From NCBI RefSeq assembly GCF_900114785.1, contig NZ_FOUG01000008.1:62001-126000 (forward strand): a DNA stretch of 64,000 bases. The letters are read 5' to 3'. The position numbers and the translations under genes were made by a program. Under the pieces are notes generated by a model. The model was not told the DNA's origin. It saw only the letters and a list, made by a program, of their open reading frames with translations, and searched no databases. Positions within the stretch are counted from its first letter, which is position 1. Every line of letters begins with the position of its first letter. The DNA is from Variovorax sp. OV329 (GTDB lineage Bacteria > Pseudomonadota > Gammaproteobacteria > Burkholderiales > Burkholderiaceae_C). Positions 1 through 8,027 of this stretch are shown piece by piece.

Positions 1-74
1 ACCGGCAGCGCAACGAAGCGTCCTGAGGCCGTTGACGCAGAGCGGGCGAAGAAGTCAGGGCGGTTTCCAAGGAT

Positions 75-554
75 TCAACGCGCGCAGGAACGCTGCCGCT
101 CGATCCTTTTCGTCATCTGCTCGAGTTCATGCGTCATGCACATCGACTCGGCCATCGGAGCAAGCGATCCGCTGCCATAGTCCTTGGCGGCACCTTGCTT
201 GCAACCCCTGGCACGGTCCGAGGCCCAACGAGCAGTGCTTGCTTCGAGGCTGGCCTTGCAGCCTGGCGACTGCTCGATCTTGCGGGCGACGGTGTGCTGA
301 AGAACCAGGTCGGCCGCGACGACGTCGCGATACGCACATATGTTCATTGCGGATTGACTGGCATCGCACTTGCCCAGCAGTAGCTGCAGTTCGGTCTCTG
401 GAATTCCGGAGCGTTTCTCCAGGGCCGCCAACACCTCCTGAACGCTGGGCTGGTATTGCGCGGAGAAACACGACGAGTTCGCGAAGACGAGGGCAACAAG
501 AAGCGCAATTGAGGGGCGCTTCGTCGCGCAAGAGATTCGCACACTCGGCCGCAT
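75..554 (-). CDS. LprI-like (DUF1311) secreted protein
   Basis: A 159-residue exported protein. After the chosen ATG there is a basic start and a hydrophobic stretch (PSIALLVALVFANSSCFS), which fits a signal peptide and contains a cysteine that could be lipidated. The C-terminal half has the DUF1311/LprI pattern: paired cysteines, a W-x-x-D-R segment, a Gly-Ser-rich turn and a conserved Cys-Met-x-x-x-x-E-L ending. LprI in mycobacteria inhibits lysozyme, but most family members are uncharacterised. The frame opens further upstream, yet that extension runs into the tRNA terminator hairpin, so the internal Met was chosen; no strong ribosome binding site is visible there. It lies on the same strand as tRNA-Met and beyond its terminator, so it probably has its own promoter. 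Confidence 0.68.
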   Translation of the reverse strand: MRPSVRISCATKRPSIALLVALVFANSSCFSAQYQPSVQEVLAALEKRSGIPETELQLLLGKCDASQSAMNICAYRDVVAADLVLQHTVARKIEQSPGCKASLEASTARWASDRARGCKQGAAKDYGSGSLAPMAESMCMTHELEQMTKRIERQRSCAR

Positions 555-628
555 GCAGGCCGCGGCTTGAATGGCGCTGAGAATCGTTGGCGTCGGCGCT
601 TTGCTTTCCTGTTTGGTCAAGCCAAAGA

Positions 629-663
629 AAAAGCCCCGCAAGTCATGCACTTGCGGGGCTTTT
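629..663 (-). terminator. Rho-independent terminator after tRNA-Met
   Basis: A perfect 15-base inverted repeat (AAAAGCCCCGCAAGT and its complement) flanks a 5-base loop. Read on the minus strand the stem ends in a run of Ts. It sits 8 bases past the CCA end of tRNA-Met, so it is read as that gene's terminator. The AT-ends of the stem would also let it stop transcription arriving from the other side. Confidence 0.88.
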
Positions 664-670
664 CTGATTT

Positions 671-747
671 TGGTGGCTCTTCACGGACTCGAACCGCGGA
701 CCTGTGGATTATGATTCCATCGCTCTAACCGACTGAGCTAAAGAGCC
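671..747 (-). tRNA. tRNA-Met (anticodon CAT)
   Basis: The minus strand folds into a full cloverleaf: acceptor stem GGCTCTT/AAGAGCC, D-arm with AGCTCAGTCGGTTAGAGC, anticodon loop ATCATAA (anticodon CAT), T-arm with GGTTCGAACCC, and an encoded CCA. The acceptor pairs fully at its first position, unlike initiator tRNAs, so this is the elongator methionine tRNA (tRNA-Ile2 with a lysidine-modified CAT is the alternative). It stands as a single-gene unit with its own promoter and terminator. Confidence 0.95.
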
Positions 748-756
748 GAGCCCTAA

Positions 757-786
757 ATTATAGCCGTGTTTTGCATAGCCCGGCAA
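757..786 (-). promoter_or_regulatory. Sigma-70 promoter of tRNA-Met
   Basis: On the minus strand a TTGCCG -35 box is followed after 18 bases by a perfect TATAAT -10 box, ending about 10 bases before the first tRNA base. A GC-rich stretch follows the -10 box, as expected for a discriminator of a growth-rate-controlled stable RNA promoter. Confidence 0.85.
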
Positions 787-821
787 GCTGGCCCGGCAGC
801 TCCCAATGAGGTGCCTTGCTT

Positions 822-2579
822 TCAGGGGACCAGGGCCATGCGCCCCAGCAGCCCCAGCACGGCCAGCGCGAGCACCAGGGTGCACATCTGCCAGAAAAAC
901 AGCGGGTGCCGTTGCGCCAGTGGAGGCACGCGTTCTCGGAGGAACTGCGGACCGGGCGCGCGCAGGTCGTGGACGAACTCGGAAACTGCTTCCTGTCGCC
1001 GCCCGGGCTCGGCTTGAAGGGCCTTGCGCAGCACGGCGTCCAGCCAGGCCGGCAGGTCCGGTCGCAGGTTGCGCAGCGGCTGGTAGCGGAGCCGGCGCAG
1101 CCCGGCCACGTTGCGCACCTGCGTCACCTGCAGGCCGTAGGGCAACTGGCCGCACAGCATCTGGTAGCTCAGCACGGCCAGCGAGAAGAGGTCGGATCGC
1201 TCGCCCACCGCGCCGCCCGAGAAGTACTCGGGCGCCGTGTACTGCAGCGATCCGGCGATGGCGGGCGCCGTGTCCGGCGAGCCCTCGGCCAGTCCGGCCA
1301 CTCGCACCGCCGCGAAGTCGATGATCTTCACCGTGCCGGCGGCGTCGATCATCACGTTCTCCGGCCGCAGGTCCTGGTGCAGCATTTCCTTGCCGTGGAA
1401 GGCCGCCAGGCCTGCTCCCAGCTGCGCCACGATGCGGCGCACGCTGTCCAGGTCGGGCCGCGGATGGTCGGTCATCCACTGGGCCAGCGTCTGGCCCTGC
1501 ACGTATTCCATGGCGACGTAGAGATGCCGGCGTGGGCGCTCGTCGGGCAGCGGACGCAGCACGTGCGGGCTGTTCAGCCGGCGCGCCACCCATTCCTCCA
1601 GCAGGAAGCCATCCAGGTGCGCCGCGTCCTCGCTCAGGTCCGTGGACGGCGTCTTGATCACCACCTGCCGCCCCGTGGCGTCGTCGACGGCCAGGTGCAC
1701 GTGGCTGCGCGCGCTCACGTGAAGAGGCCGCACGATGGTGTAGCCCTCGAAGCACATGCGCGGCGCGAGCGGCGGCGGCAGCGCCAGCGATTCGCGCATC
1801 GACTGCAACTGCTGCGGGTCGCCCGGGGGCAAGGCGTCCACGCGCAGCAGCTGCACCGTCATGTCGTCGTCACTGCCGCGTAACTGCGCATGATCTGCAA
1901 GGGCCTGCGCGGCGGCGTCGAAGTCGCCGGGCCAGCGCGCCAATGCGGCCTGCACGGCCGCGGCGTCCAGCCCCGTGTAGGCGCCATCGGTGGCTAGCAG
2001 GTAGATGGCGCCGGCCTCGGCGGACAGGCACTGGTAGTCGATCTCCACGGCAGCGTTCACGCCCAGCGCGCGTCCCAGGTAGGACTCGGCACCGCCGAGG
2101 TGGACACGATGGTCCTCGGTCAGCCGCTCCAGCGCCGCCTCGTGCACGCGGTAGATGCGTGCGTCGCCCACGTGCAGCAGGTGCAACTCGCGTCCCTTGA
2201 GGATCAGTGCGCTGAAGGTGCAGACATGGCCGCGGTCCTTGTCGAAGCGCGCGTCGCCGCGCTGGTTCTGCGCATGCAGCCAGGAGTTGGTGGCCGCGAG
2301 CACGCGCTGCGCCGAGCGGCGCACTGACCAGGCGTCGGAGGTGGCGTAGTAGTCCTCCAGGAAGCCGCGCACTGCCGCCGCGCTGGCGACCTGGCTCACG
2401 GCGCTGGAGCCGATGCCGTCGGCCAGCGCCAGCGCGATGCCCTTGCTGTGCAGCAGCGCCCCACCCGGCAGCATCGCGCCGTGGAAGTCCTGGTTGACGC
2501 CGTGCCGGCCGGCGCGCGAGTGCTGGCCGAGCGTGATGCGCAGCGTCGTGTCGTCGACCTGGGTGCCCATGGGCGGCAT
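822..2579 (-). CDS. PP2C phosphatase / Ser-Thr protein kinase fusion, membrane anchored
   Basis: A 585-residue signalling protein with two catalytic domains. Roughly residues 10-245 form a PP2C-type phosphatase with the metal-binding motifs ALADGIGSS, HVGDARIY, LATDGAY and GSDDDMT. Residues about 270-530 form a Ser/Thr kinase: VVIK supplies the ATP lysine, HQDLRPEN the catalytic loop (Asp403), and APEYFSGG the APE motif. The usual DFG is DFA at 421-423. The last 30 residues hold one hydrophobic segment (FFWQMCTLVLALAVLGLLG), so the enzyme should be tail-anchored in the inner membrane, facing the cytoplasm. It follows the channel gene by 14 bases and is probably co-transcribed. Proteins of this design are often found beside nitrate/nitrite assimilation genes, but their substrate is not established. 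The Met chosen is the first after the channel stop codon; a second Met three codons later is possible. Confidence 0.87.
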   Translation of the reverse strand: MPPMGTQVDDTTLRITLGQHSRAGRHGVNQDFHGAMLPGGALLHSKGIALALADGIGSSAVSQVASAAAVRGFLEDYYATSDAWSVRRSAQRVLAATNSWLHAQNQRGDARFDKDRGHVCTFSALILKGRELHLLHVGDARIYRVHEAALERLTEDHRVHLGGAESYLGRALGVNAAVEIDYQCLSAEAGAIYLLATDGAYTGLDAAAVQAALARWPGDFDAAAQALADHAQLRGSDDDMTVQLLRVDALPPGDPQQLQSMRESLALPPPLAPRMCFEGYTIVRPLHVSARSHVHLAVDDATGRQVVIKTPSTDLSEDAAHLDGFLLEEWVARRLNSPHVLRPLPDERPRRHLYVAMEYVQGQTLAQWMTDHPRPDLDSVRRIVAQLGAGLAAFHGKEMLHQDLRPENVMIDAAGTVKIIDFAAVRVAGLAEGSPDTAPAIAGSLQYTAPEYFSGGAVGERSDLFSLAVLSYQMLCGQLPYGLQVTQVRNVAGLRRLRYQPLRNLRPDLPAWLDAVLRKALQAEPGRRQEAVSEFVHDLRAPGPQFLRERVPPLAQRHPLFFWQMCTLVLALAVLGLLGRMALVP

Positions 2580-2593
2580 CGATGCCGCGTGGA

Positions 2594-3451
2594 TCAGGCG
2601 GCGGCGCGCTTGGCCGGCTGGGCCTTCACCGCCGCGACGGCGGCCACGTTGCGCTTCGGCGCGGTCTTGTAGTGGGTGGCGTAGAGCGTCGCGCCGACAA
2701 AGGTCAGGCCGCCGACCAGATTGCCCAGCACCGTGGGAATCTCGTTCCAGATCAGGTAGTCCATCAGCGTGAACTTGCCGCCCAGCATCAGGCCGGTGGG
2801 GAACAGGAACATGTTCACGATGGAGTGCTCGAAGCCCATGTAGAAGAAGATCATCACCGGCATCCACATGCCGATGGCCTTGCCCGAGACGGTGGTGGAC
2901 ATCATGGCCGCCACCACGCCGGTGGAGACCATCCAGTTGCACATCACGGCGCGGATGAACAGCGTGAGCATGCCGGCCGCGCCGTGCGCAGCGTAGCCCA
3001 CCGTGCGGCCTTCGCCGATGTGGCCCAGCTTCTCGCCGACCGCGTTGGGCGCCTCGGAAAAGCCGAAGGTGAAGATGATGGCCATGAACACGGCCACGGT
3101 CAGCGCACCGGCGAAGTTTCCGGTGAACACCAGGCCCCAGTTGCGAATTACGCCGCCCCAGGTGGCGCCGGGCCGGCGGTCGAACACCGCGAGCGGCGCC
3201 AGCGTGAACACGCCGGTGAGCAGGTCGAAGCCCATCAGGTACAGCATGATGAAGCCGACCGGGAAGAGCATGGCGCCTACCAGCGCATTGCCGGTGTTGA
3301 CCGTCACCGTCACGGCGAAGGCGGCCGCCAGCGCGAGGATGGCGCCGGCCATGTAGGAGCGGATCAGCGTGTCGCGGGTGGACATCAGCAGCTTGGATTC
3401 GCCGGCGTCGACCATCTTGGTCACGAACTCGGCGGGAGCGAGGTAGGCCAT
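2594..3451 (-). CDS. nirC: Formate/nitrite channel family protein (NirC/FocA)
   Basis: A 285-residue integral membrane protein of the FNT family, which forms pentameric channels for small anions. It shows six hydrophobic segments, starting with AGAILALAAAFAVTVTVNTG and including the family loops LFPVGFIMLYLMGFDLLTG and IRAVMCNWMVSTGV. The start follows AGGAAGA with ideal spacing; a longer reading frame upstream has no such site and does not look like protein. The position in the nirBD cluster argues for nitrite uptake or export rather than formate. The symbol is by context, since sequence alone does not separate NirC from FocA. The C-terminus is a short Lys/Ala-rich tail. It overlaps no neighbour and is preceded by a 360-base leader that may carry regulatory hairpins. 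Confidence 0.9.
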   Translation of the reverse strand: MAYLAPAEFVTKMVDAGESKLLMSTRDTLIRSYMAGAILALAAAFAVTVTVNTGNALVGAMLFPVGFIMLYLMGFDLLTGVFTLAPLAVFDRRPGATWGGVIRNWGLVFTGNFAGALTVAVFMAIIFTFGFSEAPNAVGEKLGHIGEGRTVGYAAHGAAGMLTLFIRAVMCNWMVSTGVVAAMMSTTVSGKAIGMWMPVMIFFYMGFEHSIVNMFLFPTGLMLGGKFTLMDYLIWNEIPTVLGNLVGGLTFVGATLYATHYKTAPKRNVAAVAAVKAQPAKRAAA

Positions 3452-3811
3452 CTTCTGTCTTCCTTTTTTGAGGTGTTCGCGCGTGCCGGCCACGCCATGC
3501 GTGGCAGAAGAACGCGCGAGCGGGAACGGCGCCGCAGGCATGCACCCGCATGCAAGCTGCAGGGTTGCCTCGGACGCCGTCATCCAGGGGGGGTGGTTGC
3601 TGGCCGCTCAGTCGTTGCGGGCAGCGGGGGTCGAGCCGCCGTTAGCTCGGTGCAGCGACTGATGCAGGTTCCATGCCCGAGGAAATGCCCGCGTTTCGCC
3701 CGCTTCGGGCGCATTCGCGTTGTTTCGCTCGCCGGGTGACGGGTCGCGAGCCCCGCACCGGTGCAGGCCCGGCACCGCGATGGTTCCAGTTCGCTCGTGT
3801 ACCACGGGGCT
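3452..3811 (-). promoter_or_regulatory. Gene-free leader of the channel gene with several hairpins
   Basis: No credible protein is encoded in this 360-base gap. On the minus strand it is rich in stem-loops. Stem CGAGCT/GGCTCG closes a hexaloop AACGGC (3632-3649), and stem GGAT/GTCC closes a hexaloop GACGGC (3572-3585). Further down come GCATGC/GCATGC with a 4-base loop and GCCACGC/GCGTGGC with a 3-base loop. ANTAR regulators, one of which is encoded just upstream, bind paired hairpins with hexaloops carrying A at position 1 and G at position 4. Only the first hairpin meets that rule fully. A regulated leader is inference; no U-run terminator was seen. Confidence 0.35.
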
Positions 3812-5116
3812 TCAGCGCCGCAGCTTGTCGCCCTGCTGCGCGGCGAGTTGCTCGAAGGTCTGGTCAGGCAGCGAGAGCGTGGCCTCGGCCACGTCCAGCA
3901 GGCGGCGGTTCTGGTCCATCGAGGTCTTCTGCAGGGCGCGGAAGGCGGCTTCCTCGCTCATGCGCAGGCGCGACATCAGCACGCCCTTGGCGCGCTCGAT
4001 CACCTTGCGCTCGTGCAGGGCGCGGCGGGCGGCGTCGAGCTCGGCCTCCATGCCGGCCAGGCGCGTGGACTGCGACTGCAGCAGCTGCAGCAGCGTGGCC
4101 GAAGCCGGGTCCACCGCCAGCGCGGGCGCCGCCTCGGGCTGCGAGGCCATGTCGAAGAAGTGCTCCACCGCATGCGCATGCGGCGGCGGGTTGTCGCGCA
4201 GCCTTTGCAACAGGCCCTCGGAATCCTGCAGCTCTTTTTCGGCCTGCCGGATCTGTTCCGCGCAGGCTTCGCGCAGGCGCTGCGTCAGCGCGACCTCCAG
4301 GTCCCACAGCATGTCGATGCGCGCGCTGCTGACGTCGAACCAGGCCTCGCTGAGCTGGCTGTCCAGCGCCATGCCGGGCCGTGCGGCGCACAAGGTGCGA
4401 CGCAGGCGTTCCAGCCGCGCGGTGCCGGCCGAGAGCTGGTGCGCCTCCCAGCGCGCGCGCAAGGCCGGGTCGGCGAATTCGGCGAACACCTGCAGCGATC
4501 GTTCCTGCGAGTCGATGAGGTGGATCACGCGCTGCTGGTGCTCGTCGTCGCACAGGCCGGATGCGTACATGAGCGCGCCCACCGCCCGCTCCTGGCCCGC
4601 GGCCTCCTTGCCTTGAACGAGATGCAGGAAGGCCACCAGCAGGGGCGACACGCCGGGGACCAGCGTGGCATCGGCCACGTGGGAGATCAGCTCCACCTGG
4701 CCGGCGATCAGCGTGCTGTAGGCAGCCACCGCGTCGTGCGCGCTGAGCGCCTGGCCCTCGATGCGCGCGCGCAGTGCGGGCAGGGCATCCAGGTCGAGCA
4801 GCACCCAGGCGAGCAGCGACAGGATGCGCGCGCTGGCGCCCTGTGAAGGCTCGGCCTGCGATTCGACGAGCAGGCGCAGGCGCTGCTGCGATTCATGGAC
4901 CGCCTCGACCGTCACGCGCCGCACGTCGGCGAAGTGCACGCCGAGCGACGCGAGGAAGATGCTCGACGCGCCGCGCTCGCGCTGCAGGGCATGCATGAGT
5001 TGCCCCAGCGCCTCCACCAGGTCGGCCCGAGCCTGCAGCCGGCGCATGGCGTCGATCTCGCGCTGCCTGGCCAGCAGCACGAGTTGGGCGGGGGACAGCG
5101 GCGCCGTGTCCGGCAT
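3812..5116 (-). CDS. Nitrate/nitrite-sensing NIT-ANTAR antitermination regulator (NasR type)
   Basis: A 434-residue soluble regulator. The long N-terminal part is a helical NIT domain, beginning around LMHALQRERGASSIFLAS, the type that binds nitrate or nitrite. The last 65 residues are an ANTAR RNA-binding domain (RKVIERAKGVLMSRLRMSEE, then FRALQKTSMDQNRRLLDVA). In Klebsiella NasR, nitrate binding lets the ANTAR domain bind leader RNA and prevents early termination of the nas operon. The same job is likely here for nirB and/or the channel gene. It sits 12 bases after nirD on the same strand, so the regulator belongs to the operon it probably controls. The ATG was taken because the reading frame begins there immediately after the nirD stop. 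Confidence 0.88.
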   Translation of the reverse strand: MPDTAPLSPAQLVLLARQREIDAMRRLQARADLVEALGQLMHALQRERGASSIFLASLGVHFADVRRVTVEAVHESQQRLRLLVESQAEPSQGASARILSLLAWVLLDLDALPALRARIEGQALSAHDAVAAYSTLIAGQVELISHVADATLVPGVSPLLVAFLHLVQGKEAAGQERAVGALMYASGLCDDEHQQRVIHLIDSQERSLQVFAEFADPALRARWEAHQLSAGTARLERLRRTLCAARPGMALDSQLSEAWFDVSSARIDMLWDLEVALTQRLREACAEQIRQAEKELQDSEGLLQRLRDNPPPHAHAVEHFFDMASQPEAAPALAVDPASATLLQLLQSQSTRLAGMEAELDAARRALHERKVIERAKGVLMSRLRMSEEAAFRALQKTSMDQNRRLLDVAEATLSLPDQTFEQLAAQQGDKLRR

Positions 5117-5128
5117 GCGCGGGGTCGA

Positions 5129-5467
5129 TCAGGCCAGGGCTACCTGCACCTGTCCCTGCTCGATGCGCACGGCGTGGGCGCGCACCGAGTGCTCGGGCGT
5201 TTCCAGGCACTCGCCGGTGCGCAGGTCGAAGTGGTTCTTGTACAGGGGCGAGGCCACGACAAGCCGTTCGCCCAGGTTGCCGACCAGCCCGCGCGACAGC
5301 ACGCTGGCGCCGGACTTGGGATCGACGTTGTCGATGGCGAAGTACTGCTCGTCCTGCAGCCGGAACACGGCCACGTGGCGATCTTTCACCAGTGCGCAGA
5401 TGCCCAGGTTGGGCAGCATGTCGCTGGCCTCGCAGATGGCGGTCCAATCGTTGTCTTGGGTCTTCAT
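5129..5467 (-). CDS. nirD: Nitrite reductase [NAD(P)H] small subunit NirD
   Basis: A 112-residue Rieske-fold protein, full length for NirD. It carries GICALVKDRHVAVFRL, then FAIDNVDPKSGASVLSRG and YKNHFDLRTGECLE. As in other NirD proteins, the cysteine and histidine ligands of true Rieske clusters are absent, so it is a structural partner of NirB. Together they reduce nitrite to ammonium in the cytoplasm using NAD(P)H. The gene begins 31 bases after nirB, preceded by AGAAAGGACC as ribosome binding site, and leads straight into the NIT-ANTAR regulator. Confidence 0.95.
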   Translation of the reverse strand: MKTQDNDWTAICEASDMLPNLGICALVKDRHVAVFRLQDEQYFAIDNVDPKSGASVLSRGLVGNLGERLVVASPLYKNHFDLRTGECLETPEHSVRAHAVRIEQGQVQVALA

Positions 5468-5498
5468 GGCGGGGTCCTTTCTGATCTAGTTGCGCGCT

Positions 5499-8027
5499 TC
5501 AGGCGGCTTCCGTCTGAGCGGCCGCGCGTTCCTCTGCACGGGCCGGACGCCGCTGGCCGCGCTCGTTCACGAACACGATGTGCTCGTCGGGCTTGTCGCT
5601 GTTGACGAAGGAGCGGAAGCGCGCGCGCGTCTGCGGGTCGGTCACGGCGGTCTTCCATTCGCACTGGTAGGTGTCGGCCACGTGCTGCATCTGCGATTCC
5701 AGCTCGTCGCCCAGGCCCAGGCTGTCCTTCACGATCACGTCCTTGAGGTAGTCCAGCCCGCCCTCCAGGCTTTCGCGCCAGGTGCTGGTGCGCTGCAGGC
5801 GGTCGGCGGTGCGCACGTAGAACATCAGGAAGCGGTCGATCATGCGCACCAGCTCTTCCTTGCCCAGGTCCGAGGCCAGCAGTTCGGCGTGGCGCGGCTT
5901 CATGCCGCCGTTGCCGCACACATAGAGGTTCCAGCCCTTCTCGGTGGCGATCACGCCCACGTCCTTGCCCTGCGCCTCGGCGCATTCGCGGGTGCAACCC
6001 GACACGCCGAACTTGATCTTGTGCGGCGCGCGCAGGCCCTTGTAGCGGTTCTCCAATTCCACCGCCATGCCCACGCTGTCCTGCACGCCGTAGCGGCACC
6101 AGGTTGACCCGACGCAGCTCTTCACCGTGCGCAGCGACTTGCCGTAGGCATGGCCGGACTCGAAGCCGGCGGCGATGAGCTCTTCCCAGATGAAAGGCAG
6201 CTGCTCCACGCGTGCACCAAAGAGGTCCACGCGCGCGCCGCCGGTGATCTTGGTGTACAGCGCGTACTTCTTCGCCACCTGGCCCACGGCGATCAGGCCC
6301 TCGGGCGTGACCTCGCCGCCGGGCATGCGCGGCACCACCGAGTAGCTGCCGTCCTTCTGGATGTTGCCCAGGTAGTAATCATTGCTGTCCTGCAGGCTGG
6401 CCAACTCCTTCTTGAGCACGAACTCGTTCCAGCATGAAGCGAAGATGCTGGCCGCGGCCGGCTTGCAGATGTCGCAGCCCAGGCCCTTGCCATGCCTGGC
6501 GAGCAGGTCGGCGAAGCTCTTGATCTCACCCACGCGAATCAGGTGGTACAGCTCCTGGCGCGAGTAGGCGAAGTGCTCGCAAATATGGTTGTTCACCGCC
6601 AGGCCCTGCTTCTTCATCTCGGCCTTCATGATCTGCGTGACCAGCGGCACGCAGCCGCCGCAGGTGGCGCCGGCCTTGGTGCAGGCCTTGAGCTCGCCGA
6701 TGCTGGTGGCGCCACCGCACACCGCCGCGCAGATCTGGCCCTTGCTCACGCTGTTGCACGAGCAGATCTGCGCGCTGTCGGGCAGCGCATCCACGCCCAG
6801 GCCGGGCCGGGCCTTGCCGTCGCTGGCGGGCAGGATCAGGAACTCCGGGTCGGCCGGCAGCGCGATGCCGTTGAGCGCCATCTGCAGGAGCGTGCCGTAC
6901 TCCTCCGCGTCGCCCACGAGCACGGCGCCCAGCAGCTGCTTGCCGTCCTCGCTCACCACGATCTTCTTGTAGACCTGCTTGCGCTCGTCCACGTACTGGT
7001 AGTTGCGGCAGCCGGGCGTCTTGCCCTGCGCGTCGCCGATGCTGGCCACGTCCACGCCCATCAGCTTGAGCTTGGTGCTCATGTCGGCACCGACGAAAGC
7101 GGCGTCGGCCTGGCCGGCGATGTGGCGCGCGGCCACGCGGGCCATGTCGTAGCCGGGGGCGACCAGGCCGAAGGTCTGGTCGTTCCACGAGGCGCATTCG
7201 CCGATGGCGTAGACATGGTGGTCGCTGCTGAGGCAGTTGCTGTCGATCACCACGCCGCCGCGCGGGCCGATGGCCAGCACGCACTGGCGGGCCAGCTCGT
7301 CGCGCGGGCGTATGCCGGCGGAGAACACGATCATGTCGGTCTCGAGGTAGGTGCCGTCGGCATACACCATGCGATGCCGCGCGCCGGCGCCGTCGGTGAT
7401 CTCAACCGTGTTGCGGCCGGTATGCACATGCACGCCCAGTTCCTCGATCTTGCTGCGCAGGATGCGGCCACCGCCTTCGTCCACCTGCACCGCCATCAGG
7501 CGCGGCGAGAACTCCACCACGTGCGTTTCCAGGCCCATGTCGCGCAGCGCCTTGGCGCATTCCAGGCCCAGCAGGCCGCCGCCCACCACCACGCCGCTCT
7601 TCGATTTGGCGCCCGAGGCCTGCATCGCCTCCAGATCCTCGATGGTGCGGTACACATGGCAGTGCTCCCGCTCGCGGCCCGGCACGCCCGGCACGAAGGG
7701 GTTCGAGCCGGTGGCCAGCACCAGCTTGTCATAGGGAATGACTTCGCCGTCGGCGGTGGTCACGTGGCGCGTGCGGCGCTCCACGGCGGCGGCGCGCGAG
7801 GCCAGGCGCAGCTTGAAGCCGGTGCGCTCGAAGAAGCCGGGTTCGACCAGCGAGAGCTCGTCGGCGCTCTTGCCGCTGAAGAATTCGGAGAGGTGCACGC
7901 GGTCGTAGGCGGCGCGCGGCTCCTCGCACAGCACGGTGACCTCCACGTCGGGCAGGCCGGTCTCGGCCAGGGCCTCCAGGAACTTGTGGCCCACCATGCC
8001 GTGGCCGACAACAACGATCTTCATCAT
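5499..8027 (-). CDS. nirB: Assimilatory nitrite reductase large subunit NirB
   Basis: An 842-residue flavo-sirohaem enzyme that reduces nitrite to ammonium. The N-terminal half is a FAD/NAD(P)H oxidoreductase (KIVVVGHGMVGHKFLEAL). A BFD-like [2Fe-2S] domain follows with Cys422, Cys424, Cys456 and Cys459. The C-terminal sulfite/nitrite reductase module carries the [4Fe-4S]-sirohaem ligands Cys638, Cys644 (SCVGSTWC) and Cys678, Cys682 (GCTREC). All expected metal ligands are present. The start is the first of two adjacent ATG codons, 7 bases after AGAAGGA; the reading frame extends 69 codons further but lacks family similarity there. It is the first gene of the cluster, behind a 404-base leader. 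No nitrate reductase gene is adjacent in this window, so the nitrite source must be encoded elsewhere. Confidence 0.97.
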   Translation of the reverse strand: MMKIVVVGHGMVGHKFLEALAETGLPDVEVTVLCEEPRAAYDRVHLSEFFSGKSADELSLVEPGFFERTGFKLRLASRAAAVERRTRHVTTADGEVIPYDKLVLATGSNPFVPGVPGREREHCHVYRTIEDLEAMQASGAKSKSGVVVGGGLLGLECAKALRDMGLETHVVEFSPRLMAVQVDEGGGRILRSKIEELGVHVHTGRNTVEITDGAGARHRMVYADGTYLETDMIVFSAGIRPRDELARQCVLAIGPRGGVVIDSNCLSSDHHVYAIGECASWNDQTFGLVAPGYDMARVAARHIAGQADAAFVGADMSTKLKLMGVDVASIGDAQGKTPGCRNYQYVDERKQVYKKIVVSEDGKQLLGAVLVGDAEEYGTLLQMALNGIALPADPEFLILPASDGKARPGLGVDALPDSAQICSCNSVSKGQICAAVCGGATSIGELKACTKAGATCGGCVPLVTQIMKAEMKKQGLAVNNHICEHFAYSRQELYHLIRVGEIKSFADLLARHGKGLGCDICKPAAASIFASCWNEFVLKKELASLQDSNDYYLGNIQKDGSYSVVPRMPGGEVTPEGLIAVGQVAKKYALYTKITGGARVDLFGARVEQLPFIWEELIAAGFESGHAYGKSLRTVKSCVGSTWCRYGVQDSVGMAVELENRYKGLRAPHKIKFGVSGCTRECAEAQGKDVGVIATEKGWNLYVCGNGGMKPRHAELLASDLGKEELVRMIDRFLMFYVRTADRLQRTSTWRESLEGGLDYLKDVIVKDSLGLGDELESQMQHVADTYQCEWKTAVTDPQTRARFRSFVNSDKPDEHIVFVNERGQRRPARAEERAAAQTEAA

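Noticed and set aside
555-650. N-terminal extension of the LprI-like protein
   Set aside because: The extension would be translated from the tRNA terminator stem and places the signal peptide in the middle of the protein.
671-821. Integration site or prophage remnant at tRNA-Met
   Set aside because: No integrase and no repeated 3' tRNA fragment seen; the flanks are ordinary genes.
3608-3805. A 65-codon minus-strand frame in the channel-gene leader
   Set aside because: No ribosome binding site, Arg/Asn/Pro-rich random composition, and it lies over the hairpin region.
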